Positions 36,248-43,474 of a stretch of DNA of 48,838 nt are shown here, piece by piece. Both the position numbers and the translations under genes were made by a program. The DNA is taken from the NCBI GenBank assembly GCA_902783025.1, contig CACZPH010000100.1, forward strand, positions 1-48,838, given 5' to 3'. The notes under the pieces were generated by a model. It searched no databases, was not told the origin of the DNA, and saw nothing but the letters and a program-made list of their open reading frames with translations. Source of the DNA: an uncultured Eubacteriales bacterium (GTDB taxonomy: Bacteria; Bacillota; Clostridia; Christensenellales; Pumilibacteraceae). Numbering within the stretch: the stretch's first letter is position 1; every line of letters begins with the position of its first letter.

Positions 36248-36310
36248 GCAACTGGCTGCCATTTAAGGCCCTTTAGCTTTGCGTCGCAAACTTTCGTTTG
36301 TTTTGCCGAT
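36248..36310 (-). promoter_or_regulatory. Cyclic-di-GMP-I (GEMM-I) riboswitch no. 3, before the peptidase/AAA+ operon
   Basis: On the minus strand the aptamer reads GGCAAA, a hairpin ACAAAC-GAAA-GUUUGC, then GACGCAAAGCUAAAGGGCC and the 3' part GGCAGCCAGUUGC. These are the conserved GEMM-I elements: the GNRA loop, the GCAAAG segment with the intercalating adenine, and the AGCCAG(G)UUGC receptor. G20 of the pocket is G. No poly-U terminator follows. Instead UCCGUUUU (36233-36240) can pair perfectly with AAAACGGA at the ribosome binding site (36196-36203), and GUUUUGCC (36230-36237) can pair with the aptamer's own GGCAAAAC (36300-36307), so control is probably translational. Confidence 0.9.
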
Positions 36311-36340
36311 TTATTTCCAACAAAGTATAAAATATAAGTA

Positions 36341-36370
36341 ATTATAACACACGCTTTTGCCGCTTGTCAA
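36341..36370 (-). promoter_or_regulatory. Promoter of the peptidase/AAA+/rod/SipW/EAL operon
   Basis: TTGACA (36365-36370) and TATAAT (36341-36346) with an 18-base spacer. Transcription would start about 25 bases before the riboswitch aptamer. Confidence 0.85.
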
Positions 36371-36404
36371 TGGATATTTTAAATTATCACGTACGCGCAA
36401 GCGC

Positions 36405-36438
36405 AAAAAGCGATTTTTTGCGGTAAGATCCGCTTTTT
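36405..36438 (-). terminator. Possible terminator after the 1201-aa gene
   Basis: AAAAAGCG and CGCTTTTT pair across an 18-base loop that can itself fold as GCGG/CCGC. The T run is short, so some readthrough into the next unit is possible. Confidence 0.5.
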
Positions 36439-36439
36439 C

Positions 36440-39400
36440 TTAAGTGGTAGCCGTAACGGAAACTTCCGTTTCGGTCGAAGTAAGAGCTGTAGAGTTGAGA
36501 GTTACGGTGTACGAATCGCTCTGTTTGCTTCCGTATGCCTTGATGTCGGCGTCGCATGTAAGAGTGATAGCGTAATTCTTGTCGCTGAACGTCGTCACGC
36601 CTTCGCCGTCGGTCGTAGACGTATAGGTATATACGTGATCGTACGAAGCGGTCTTATCGGAAGGTAGTCTGTAATAGTACTGCGCTATCTGCGTGCCCAG
36701 ATCGGACGAGTAAAGCGTATAGTTGAGCGCGTCCTCTTCGCTCGGAAGCGTCGCGCCGCTTACCGAAATCGAAGTGCCGCTCGTAGCGTCGAGCGCGGCG
36801 GTAACCGTTTCGGCGTTAACCTTGACGGCGTAATTGGCGTCGCGCTTGGCGTCGATAGTGATCGAAGCGGTCGAGTAGATCGTAAGCGTGTACGTTTTGC
36901 TCAGCGGCTGGAACAAATACTTGAGTTTGACTTGCGCGGACGAAGAAATCGTATAAGAGTACGTAAATATCGTGGTATCTTCGGTTTCGCCCTTGAGTAC
37001 GAAAGTTATCTCGCGCGTTATGGTCGCGCCGTCCGCAGAATACGTGTCTACCGTCGTGGCGACGTAAGTCGTGGTCTCGTCGGTAACTTTGTTGCGGTCT
37101 ATCATCGTCTCGCGGTACGTTACTTTCTTGGTGTAGGACTTGGGCGAGCACGAGAGTATCGAACTGCCGTTGTAGGTCACGTTTTCGCCTAAATACGAAG
37201 GCGAAATATTCGTCGTCGTGCCCGTCTGCGTGATAGCGAGCCCGCTGCGCTCGAATATCGCCGAGCCGCTGAATCCGCTCGCGATCTTGACGTTGGCATT
37301 GTTTACGCTGTCTACCTCGTCGCTCGTCGCGGATACGAACGCCGCGCCGTCGAAATATTCGAACGTATTGACGTTTTCTTCCCATTTCTCAACGGTGGAA
37401 ACACGGCTGAGGTCCTGCGCGTTACCCGAAATATCGAGGTAGAACAGGTACGCGCCGGTGCCGCCGTCTACCGAGCCGAGCGCGTACTCGCCCTTGTTGG
37501 CGGGTATCTCGAAATAGTAGACCGCATACTCGATCATGTCGGGTTCGGTAATCCATTTCATATCGAACAGTTCTTCGCCCCTGTTCGGCGAAGAGGTCGT
37601 ACCTGTATCAGAGTACGTATTATCGTCGGCATAGAGATAGATATATTCGTCTTCGGATTCTTCGTCGAGGTTTTTGTATATTTTGCTTATTTCTTTGATG
37701 TCGTTGATAGTTACGTCGTCTTCGCCTTCCGCCGTTTTGTTACGGATGATGTGGTGCAAAGAGAAGAAACTGTCGTTGCCGGAAAAGTACGTTCCCGCGA
37801 AGAAGTTGATATAACCGCCCGCCTTGAGGTGGAAGTCGATAGCGTCGGTGGGCATTTCGTAATTGAGCTTTTCTTCGCCGTTTATCTTAACTCTCGGAGC
37901 GACTACCTTGCTGTTTTTGTCGATGGTCGCGTCCATAAAGTGGAGCCCGTAAACTGTGGACTTACCGTTAAGACCGTTGTCGAGGACGTTTTTCGCCGCG
38001 TCGTACTTTTGGAGTTTCGTGTGATCTATCGTGGCGGTCGGCAATTCCGAACTGTACGCCGTATGATTCTGATTATTGTTATCTTTAATCCTGACGTACC
38101 CGCCTGATTCGGCCGTACGTGTAATAACTTCAATCGACTTGGTATAATTGAGTGTTATCGAATTCCGATACCGGCTATCGGTATACCATGTCGTATATCC
38201 GCTTTGTTGATATAGTGGATTAGCGTACATCGCTTTGTATATATTGGTCGCGGCGTATTGCGAAATACGGATATCGCCGGATTTGTTGGGGAAACTATTC
38301 GGGTTTTTGTATTGCGAGCCTGCGATAACGTAACCGGTATTACTGTCTTCGTTTACCGCGTAGTTGGTTTCCGAAACGGAGTTGAGCGGGAAATACGTCG
38401 GGTTGGTGTTTACGCTGGACGGTCTGGTTTCGGTAAAAGTCGAAGCGGTGCTTCTCGTAGTGTTACGCGTACTATTTGACAAAGTCCACGATCCCGATCC
38501 GCCGTACAGATAGTACGTTCTGTTGCTGTTCCCGTATCTGATAGTAGTCGAATATCTGTTATTGCTATACGTCCACTTCGTTGTCGCGGTCGATGTAAGC
38601 GAAAGAGTTCCCGCGTTGTTGCCGGTAGCGGTTCCGGTAAGATAATACTTGGCGCCGTCTACGTAAGTGTATAAGTAGTCGCCTTCCGCTATGAACTTCG
38701 TAGCGTTCGTCGCCGAAGTCGCGCTGGAGTTAGCTGTCAGGCTTGTAAAAGACAAATAATACGTACTTGCATACCAGCTGCCGGAAGAATAAGAAAGAGT
38801 ATAGCACGTTCCTAATCCCGAATAAGTAACGGTCTTGGTATATTCTTCGTTTTGCGACACGCCGTACAAATAGTAATATGTCGTGTTATCATTACTACTG
38901 CCATATTTGCTGAACGAATACGATGAATCCTTAACGCCGTTTACCGAGTAAGTATAGTTATAGAAATCGCTACTGTTCGCAGTTCTTTGGTTGCTTGTAA
39001 CGCCGGTAGTGGGATTATACGTTTCGCTCGTAACATATGTGGGCTTGGTGGCGGATTTTGCCGCGGTGTAGACGTTACCGATACGCTTAAACATGCTCTC
39101 CATCGCTATGGAGCCGCCCCACGAAGCGCCGAGTTCGTCCGCCGTGATCTCGAAGGCGCCCTGAGTCGTTTCGTAGATTTTGACCTGGTTTACGTCGAGG
39201 TTCTTGACCTGATCGTCCGCGCAATACCCCACGAGTCCGTAGTTGGACATATTTTCGTTGTCGCTCATGGCGTCGGAGGTGTAAGGCGAAATGCCGCTCG
39301 CCACGGTCACGGTCGCGCCGCAAACGCCTACGCCGCTTACTTCGCCGTTTACGTAGCCGGCGACTATTCCGATCACCGAAGTCTTGGGATCGGGCTCCTT

Positions 39401-40045
39401 GGTCTCTACGGTAATATCCTTGAGATAGAAGTCCTTAGCGACCAAAGTCGCGCTGTCGTACGGAAGGTCGGCGGGCGTAACTTCTCCGGTCTGTGCGTTG
39501 CGGATACCGCCGCCTACTTTGCCGTCGTCCGAGTAGCTTCCCACCACGCCGAAAAATCCGATTATCTGCACTCCGGTTTCGCCTCTTGCGGGCGCATCGG
39601 TGAGCGCGTCGTTACTTACCGTAAGATTGCTGATTACGTGGCCTTTGCCGTCGAAGTTGCCGACAAACGGGTATCTGAGCGTTCCGGCGGGCGGCAAAAC
39701 GTAATTGGTGCCGTCGCTTCTCTGCATATCGAGGTCCTTGGACACGTAAAAATACGTAGTGCGCACCTGCGTTCCGTCGTCGGTCGCTTCGTTGAAGTAG
39801 CCGAGCTGCTGAAGCCACGCAAAGTAATACAGCTGAATGGGACGCGCTATTTCGTAAGGATTGTTTTCCGTGCCGTCGCCGCTCTCGAAGTACGAGCCGT
39901 GAACGGAAGCCGTCATCTTAACGTCGGACTGAATACCTACGTTGAGCCACGCAAAAGTCGGCATAGCGAAAATCGCCATAACCAGCGCTAAAATCACAGC
40001 CATAACCGAAAGGAAATATTTAGTTGTCTTTTTGCTTTTTTTCAA
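36440..40045 (-). CDS. Giant adhesin-like surface protein with SipW-type signal peptide
   Basis: A 1201-aa secreted protein. The signal MKKSKKTTKYFLSVMAVILALVMAIFAMPTFAWL ends in the TFAW motif seen in SipW substrates. Residues about 60-240 hold a NPYEIARPIQLYYFAWLQQLGYFN block and a GLUG-like stretch (VGNFDGKGHVISNLTVSN), common in clostridial adhesins. Residues about 330-660 are extremely rich in Ser, Thr, Tyr and Asn, with repeated YYLYG/YYLTG...WTYSNN units that look like beta-trefoil or lectin-type repeats. The rest is beta-rich with poly-Thr/Ser stretches and no C-terminal anchor or sortase site. It starts with TTG (40043-40045) behind a GGAG site, which gives the required Lys-rich signal start. 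It lies 31 bases after the 304-aa gene in the same unit. Confidence 0.88.
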   Translation of the reverse strand: MKKSKKTTKYFLSVMAVILALVMAIFAMPTFAWLNVGIQSDVKMTASVHGSYFESGDGTENNPYEIARPIQLYYFAWLQQLGYFNEATDDGTQVRTTYFYVSKDLDMQRSDGTNYVLPPAGTLRYPFVGNFDGKGHVISNLTVSNDALTDAPARGETGVQIIGFFGVVGSYSDDGKVGGGIRNAQTGEVTPADLPYDSATLVAKDFYLKDITVETKEPDPKTSVIGIVAGYVNGEVSGVGVCGATVTVASGISPYTSDAMSDNENMSNYGLVGYCADDQVKNLDVNQVKIYETTQGAFEITADELGASWGGSIAMESMFKRIGNVYTAAKSATKPTYVTSETYNPTTGVTSNQRTANSSDFYNYTYSVNGVKDSSYSFSKYGSSNDNTTYYYLYGVSQNEEYTKTVTYSGLGTCYTLSYSSGSWYASTYYLSFTSLTANSSATSATNATKFIAEGDYLYTYVDGAKYYLTGTATGNNAGTLSLTSTATTKWTYSNNRYSTTIRYGNSNRTYYLYGGSGSWTLSNSTRNTTRSTASTFTETRPSSVNTNPTYFPLNSVSETNYAVNEDSNTGYVIAGSQYKNPNSFPNKSGDIRISQYAATNIYKAMYANPLYQQSGYTTWYTDSRYRNSITLNYTKSIEVITRTAESGGYVRIKDNNNQNHTAYSSELPTATIDHTKLQKYDAAKNVLDNGLNGKSTVYGLHFMDATIDKNSKVVAPRVKINGEEKLNYEMPTDAIDFHLKAGGYINFFAGTYFSGNDSFFSLHHIIRNKTAEGEDDVTINDIKEISKIYKNLDEESEDEYIYLYADDNTYSDTGTTSSPNRGEELFDMKWITEPDMIEYAVYYFEIPANKGEYALGSVDGGTGAYLFYLDISGNAQDLSRVSTVEKWEENVNTFEYFDGAAFVSATSDEVDSVNNANVKIASGFSGSAIFERSGLAITQTGTTTNISPSYLGENVTYNGSSILSCSPKSYTKKVTYRETMIDRNKVTDETTTYVATTVDTYSADGATITREITFVLKGETEDTTIFTYSYTISSSAQVKLKYLFQPLSKTYTLTIYSTASITIDAKRDANYAVKVNAETVTAALDATSGTSISVSGATLPSEEDALNYTLYSSDLGTQIAQYYYRLPSDKTASYDHVYTYTSTTDGEGVTTFSDKNYAITLTCDADIKAYGSKQSDSYTVTLNSTALTSTETEVSVTATT

Positions 40046-40076
40046 AGTTGCGTTTGCTCCGTTTTGTCTGCGTTTG

Positions 40077-40991
40077 TTATAATACCGAGGCTACGAAACT
40101 GCTCATATCGTCTTCGACGATAAGGTCCTGGGTGTTGGCTATATCGTCGAGGCTCATGTTTTCGTCGCCGTATCTGCGCGCGAGTTCCGCGCTGTAATCG
40201 ATTACAAAGTAAACCGTTGCGGTAGCCGTTCCGTCGCCGTTGCCGATCGCGTTGTTGTAATCGGCTTCTACGATTACCGAATTGGCCGTCGTGTAAGTTA
40301 CGTCGTCGCCGCTGCCCTGAAAGGTCACAAAGGTCTTGGAGTCGTACGCTCCGCTGTCGTAAGCCGCGACGGCTTTGCGGTAAACCTTATCGTTGATGTC
40401 CGTGTACCCGGTAAGATCCGAACTGTCGGCGAAGGAGTCTACGTCCACGCCGCCTTTGTCGTAAATCGCGGTAAACTTGGTTACGTTGGTAAAATACGCG
40501 TTCAGGCCGCCGTCGTTGTTGAGCGCGGACAGCGCGCTGTTGCGGTTGAGCGTAAATATGATCTTTCCGCTGCCGCCCGGCTTGATGACCTCCGCCGTCA
40601 CGTCAAACCTTATGACAAACGGCGTATATTTGTTACGCTCTACGAATATCAGGTCGTACTGATGCATCAGAATGCCGTCGTTGAGGTTTATCTTCTGCGG
40701 ACTGTCGGGACGGACGAATTCGTTGCCGCTCCGCACTATTACCTGCTTGTCGGTGCCGCAGTCGCCGTCGATGTCCCACATATATCCGTTAGCGACAATG
40801 TTGACGTCGTAGGTGTCGGCGCTGACGTCCATGCCCGCGCCCTTGGTGTTGTCGTTGTAGGCAAACCACGCCAGAGTAGCGGTCGCGAAAATCGTCGCCG
40901 CAAACGCGAGAACGATTATCGAATATACTAATTTGCCGATACGCGTCTTACGCAAAGACGCGACTTTTTCGGCAAACTTCATAAATTTCAT
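40077..40991 (-). CDS. TasA/camelysin-like secreted protein with SipW-type signal (304 aa)
   Basis: A 304-aa precursor whose signal (about residues 1-43) has a long basic start and a hydrophobic core ending in ATLAWFAYND, like the SipW-processed TasA/CalY family. The mature part is beta-rich: GMDVSADTYDVNIVANGYMWDIDG, then a strand pair around VIRFDVTAEVIKPGGSGKIIFTLNRN typical of TasA-like jelly-roll domains (lkN.G or K..G.I.F patterns), and a C-terminal helix-forming acidic end. It is a probable minor or adaptor subunit of the fibre, made together with the 1201-aa protein. ATG at 40989-40991 with GGAGG, downstream of a riboswitch and its terminator. Confidence 0.85.
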   Translation of the reverse strand: MKFMKFAEKVASLRKTRIGKLVYSIIVLAFAATIFATATLAWFAYNDNTKGAGMDVSADTYDVNIVANGYMWDIDGDCGTDKQVIVRSGNEFVRPDSPQKINLNDGILMHQYDLIFVERNKYTPFVIRFDVTAEVIKPGGSGKIIFTLNRNSALSALNNDGGLNAYFTNVTKFTAIYDKGGVDVDSFADSSDLTGYTDINDKVYRKAVAAYDSGAYDSKTFVTFQGSGDDVTYTTANSVIVEADYNNAIGNGDGTATATVYFVIDYSAELARRYGDENMSLDDIANTQDLIVEDDMSSFVASVL

Positions 40992-41018
40992 GTCCTACCC
41001 TCCGACATCACCAGGCAA

Positions 41019-41056
41019 AATAAAAAACAGCCGTACAAATACTTGCAACTGGCTGT
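41019..41056 (-). terminator. Riboswitch-controlled terminator before the 304-aa gene
   Basis: ACAGCC (part of the aptamer's 3' strand, 41051-41056) pairs with GGCUGU (41027-41032), with inner pairs GU/AC and GCAA/UUGU around a GUAU loop, followed by UUUUUUAUUUU. Because the stem uses aptamer bases, ligand binding should prevent it, making an ON switch. Confidence 0.82.
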
Positions 41057-41114
41057 CATAAATACCTTTTAGACCCTATAGTTTTGCGCCGCAAACTTTC
41101 GCTTGTTTTGCCTA
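41045..41114 (-). promoter_or_regulatory. Cyclic-di-GMP-I (GEMM-I) riboswitch no. 2, before the 304/1201-aa genes
   Basis: The minus strand reads GGCAAA, hairpin ACAAGC-GAAA-GUUUGC, GGCGCAAAACUAUAGGGUCU and UAUGACAGCCAGUUGC. The pattern is GEMM-I with G20 and the GCAAA adenine kept, but GACGCAAAGC is GGCGCAAAAC, two changes next to the binding core. The terminator at 41019-41056 overlaps its 3' end. A second copy of the UUUUGCC anti-aptamer element lies at 41014-41020. Confidence 0.9.
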
Positions 41115-41145
41115 TTATGGAAACTCTCCATATTTTTACTGTTAG

Positions 41146-41174
41146 ATTATAACATAGTATATGCGTTTTGTCAA
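41146..41174 (-). promoter_or_regulatory. Promoter of the 304/1201-aa unit
   Basis: Perfect TTGACA (41169-41174) and TATAAT (41146-41151) with a 17-base spacer, about 30 bases before the riboswitch aptamer. Confidence 0.92.
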
Positions 41175-41274
41175 TAAAAAGTCGCGAAAAAAATAATTTT
41201 TTCTCCGATTTTTTTTACTTTTTCCCCTTTAGGGGAAAGGGAGAAGGCGGCGGGGGCGAAAATAACTATCCTTT

Positions 41275-41470
41275 TGTCATCCTGAGCCCGCAGGGCGTGA
41301 GGATCTTCGGACTTTTGCTACTGCACCGCTTGAGTGAAAAGGGCAGGTATTCCGCTACACTACTTTGAATAATCGGTGCGACGGTATAATGCCGTAGATT
41401 CTTCGCTTCGCTCTGAATGACATGAGGATGAAAGCTCTGAACGACAAAGGGTAACGCTCGGGATGACATA
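41275..41470. repeat. Interspersed GTCATTCTGAGC-type repeat, copy 1
   Basis: The left end reads GTCATCCTGAGC...GAGGATCTTCGG, and the right end, read on the other strand, is GTCATTCAGAGCGAAGCGAAGAATCTACGG, so the element has imperfect inverted ends about 190 bases apart, like a small non-coding mobile element. A second related sequence lies at 43926-44030. Confidence 0.65.
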
Positions 41471-41511
41471 AGATTTTTTCGCTGATAAACGACTTTGGGA
41501 GTTCAAAAGCG

Positions 41512-41578
41512 CATACGTATTGCGTTAAGCGGCGAAAAAGCGCATACGTATTGCGCGCAAAAAGCCATACGTATTGCG
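41512..41578. repeat. Three spaced copies of CATACGTATTGCG
   Basis: Exact 13-base copies start at 41512, 41543 and 41566; each contains the palindrome ATACGTAT. They lie between the TasA-like gene's terminator and the next fibre promoter, so they may be binding sites for a regulator. Confidence 0.8.
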
Positions 41579-41685
41579 TAAAACGGAAAAAGAAAGCGGA
41601 AAACGCGCGCTTGTTTTCCCTTTACTTTTGCCTGTCGGGTCGTAAATAATAATCTTTTTGCAATAGAATACGAAAAAAGAGTACG

Positions 41686-41717
41686 AAAAAACCCACCGCA
41701 TTAGCAGTGGGTTTTTT
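41686..41717 (-). terminator. Intrinsic terminator after the 249-aa TasA-like gene
   Basis: CAAAAAACCCACTGC and GCGGTGGGTTTTTT pair around a short loop, with a T run on the minus strand and an A run that allows function on the plus strand too. Confidence 0.92.
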
Positions 41718-41739
41718 GTTGGTTTAGTTATGCTGTTGA

Positions 41740-42489
41740 TTAGTCAACTCCAAGAGTAACGGTGATGTCATACTCGTCGGGAGTAAGGCCGGTGTTAGCG
41801 GTCTTGCAGGCTGCGTTGGTACCATCGAAATAAGCATAAACCTTAATGGTCTGCGCTTCGGTGGTTACTTGGTTGCTGATAGCAGTATCAGAGCTACCGG
41901 CGTTCTTAACAACGACACCTGCGTTAGCGCCGATTACAAGAACGGTAACAGCGTCGGCAAGTTTGTCTTCAGCACTGTCGGTTCCCTTTACGGTAACGGT
42001 AACGCCTTTAACCTTAAGGTTGGTAGCAGCAGCGACATCTGCGGACGGACGAAGTCTTACTTTGTATTCGGTAAGAAGAGTGTACTTGGTAAGATCTCCG
42101 GAAGCTACTTTGTTCCACTTCTGGCTTGCTGCTTTTGCGTGGTTGTTGGGATCATCGCTGAAGGTGTATGCCCATACGGGAGTGGTAGCGCCTGCATAAG
42201 CAGTCATATCCGAACCGTCGTCCTCAACCGATGCAGCCGGAACTACGGGATAGATACCGGTGGTCGTGCTGGAAGCTGTAGCTTCGATCTGAGCTTCGGT
42301 GGTGCTGAATTCTCCGGTAGACGTAACGATCTGCAAGAATTTCGTATCGCTCTTTGCTTTAATGCTCATGCCCTTAGCGGTTACGGTGGTGTTCATCGAG
42401 AACCATGCGAAGGTGCTTGCCGCGGTTACGGAAATCGCGAGTACAAGTGCGAAGATTGACAAAATCAAACTTCTGTGTGCTTTTTTCAT
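41740..42489 (-). CDS. TasA-like fibre subunit with SipW-type signal (249 aa), probable major subunit
   Basis: A 249-aa precursor with the signal MKKAHRSLILSIFALVLAISVTAASTFAWF (SipW-type STFAWF ending). The mature part of about 220 residues is beta-rich and Thr/Ala/Val-rich, has no cysteine in its first 150 residues and only one near the end, and ends in the strand EYDITVTLGVD, as in TasA/camelysin-like subunits. Codon use is unlike neighbouring genes: it prefers GTA/GTT, GCT/GCA and ACC/ACG with few rare-looking tcg/cgc codons, a sign of high expression. It has a strong GGAGG site in an A-rich leader and a strong terminator behind it. It should be the main polymer subunit, comparable with TasA, but this is inference. 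Confidence 0.87.
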   Translation of the reverse strand: MKKAHRSLILSIFALVLAISVTAASTFAWFSMNTTVTAKGMSIKAKSDTKFLQIVTSTGEFSTTEAQIEATASSTTTGIYPVVPAASVEDDGSDMTAYAGATTPVWAYTFSDDPNNHAKAASQKWNKVASGDLTKYTLLTEYKVRLRPSADVAAATNLKVKGVTVTVKGTDSAEDKLADAVTVLVIGANAGVVVKNAGSSDTAISNQVTTEAQTIKVYAYFDGTNAACKTANTGLTPDEYDITVTLGVD

Positions 42490-42535
42490 TTTTTTGTTCC
42501 TCCAAAAATTTTTTTATTTTTTGTTTTTTTGATAT

Positions 42536-42560
42536 ATAAGGGCCGAATGGCCGTTATACC
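42536..42560 (-). promoter_or_regulatory. Intergenic hairpin before the major subunit gene
   Basis: Between the accessory gene and the TasA-like gene the minus strand reads AACGGCC-ATTC-GGCC followed by CTTATATATC and a long A-rich stretch, not by a T run. It is therefore not a terminator; it could be an RNA-processing or stabilising element raising the amount of the downstream message. Confidence 0.5.
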
Positions 42561-42564
42561 GATT

Positions 42565-43350
42565 TTAGCCGAGATACGACTTGAATGTCATATCTATTTC
42601 GAGTGTGCCGTCGATGATCGAGTCTACGCAATCTTCGTCCCAGCCCTCGATCCACATTACAACCGTGTACTTGTGTATCTGGTTGCGCTCTATCGAATCA
42701 ATAAAGAGCTTTGCTACCCTGCTTCCGGTAAGGAAAGGCGTGGTTGCGTAGGGCTTTACGTAGTCGCGCTCGGACTCTATGCCGTCTTCCTTGAGCTCGG
42801 TTCCGTCGTCAACCATTGCGTTGTCCGCGGTGAGCACTTCCGCCGTTCCGTCGTCCTTGGGCGCCGCGAAGATCTCCGTCGTACGTTCGCCCGAGGCGTC
42901 CGTAATGAGCATGATCCTTATCGCTTTCTCGATGCCGCGCGTCGCTTTGTTGATGTTGACCTCCGCGGAGTATCCGATCGCTATCTCCGAAGTGTTTTTG
43001 AGATAGAACGAATATGCGAAATACCTTCCGTTTGCGGTGTCGCTCTTAAGCCCGCTGCCCTCGTCGATATCTTCGGGTATGAACTTGTACGTTGTGTCCG
43101 TTATGCCCTTGATACCTTTGGTCGCCAGGACGCTCGTCGCGTCTACTCCGCTGAACGCGCCCGTTTCACTGAGCGAGAGCGAAATCGACACGTCGTTGTC
43201 GACCGATACGACGAAGTTTCCTACATTGTTGCCGTATACGCTCAAGCCCGTCAGTGCGATCAGCAGTACGCCGGTCACGATTATCGCGAACCAGGATATA
43301 CGTTTCAAGAACAAACGCAACGACCAACGATCTAATAACTTTTTAAGCAT
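42565..43350 (-). CDS. Membrane-anchored TasA-like accessory protein (261 aa)
   Basis: A 261-aa protein with a basic start and a transmembrane or signal segment (about residues 20-40, WFAIIVTGVLLIALTGLSVYG) and a beta-rich outer domain. It contains GRYFAYSFYLKNTSEIAIGYSAEVNINKAT (about 105-135), the pattern of a TasA/camelysin strand pair, and ends in IIDGTLEIDMTFKSYL. The signal has no TFAWF-type ending, so it may stay in the membrane as an anchor or nucleator, a role TapA has in Bacillus; this is inference. The frame opens at a TTG (43362) within the ribosome binding site; the ATG at 43348-43350 with GGGAG is the start. It is the first gene after riboswitch no. 1 and precedes the major subunit by 75 bases. 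Confidence 0.83.
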   Translation of the reverse strand: MLKKLLDRWSLRLFLKRISWFAIIVTGVLLIALTGLSVYGNNVGNFVVSVDNDVSISLSLSETGAFSGVDATSVLATKGIKGITDTTYKFIPEDIDEGSGLKSDTANGRYFAYSFYLKNTSEIAIGYSAEVNINKATRGIEKAIRIMLITDASGERTTEIFAAPKDDGTAEVLTADNAMVDDGTELKEDGIESERDYVKPYATTPFLTGSRVAKLFIDSIERNQIHKYTVVMWIEGWDEDCVDSIIDGTLEIDMTFKSYLG

Positions 43351-43358
43351 GCCTTCTC

Positions 43359-43401
43359 CCAAAAAAAATTACCGTCCGATACCCACTGGTATCGTCGGCA
43401 A
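43359..43401 (-). terminator. Riboswitch-controlled terminator before the accessory gene
   Basis: UUGCCG-A-CGAUACC-AGUG-GGUAUCG-GA-CGGUAA gives 13 pairs (one G-U) and runs into UUUUUUUU. The first bases (UUGCC) belong to the 3' strand of the aptamer, so ligand binding should weaken it, making an ON switch. Confidence 0.85.
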
Positions 43402-43462
43402 CTGGCTACCTATATCGTTAGGCCCTTTAGCTTTGCGTCCTTGTCTTGCGACAAGTTTGCTA
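43397..43462 (-). promoter_or_regulatory. GEMM-I riboswitch no. 1 with A at position 20, before the TasA-like unit
   Basis: The minus strand reads AGCAAA, hairpin CUUGUC-GCAA-GACAAG, GACGCAAAGCUAAAGGGCC and UAGGUAGCCAGUUGCC, a clear GEMM-I aptamer. By alignment with Vc2 the pocket base 20 is A where the other two copies have G. G20A versions are known to bind 3',3'-cyclic AMP-GMP as well as, or instead of, c-di-GMP. Confidence 0.9.
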
Positions 43463-43474
43463 TTGAACGAGTTT

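Larger units (their letters stand above)
40992..41739. other. 748-base intergenic region in the fibre locus
   Basis: No gene is supported here. From left to right it holds a ribosome binding site, riboswitch-controlled terminator, riboswitch no. 2 and promoter (40992-41174), a TTTCCCC-TTTA-GGGGAAA hairpin (41221-41238), an interspersed GTCAT-type repeat (41275-41470), three CATACGTATTGCG copies (41512-41578) and the terminator of the TasA-like gene (41686-41717). Short open frames here lack ribosome binding sites. Confidence 0.75.
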
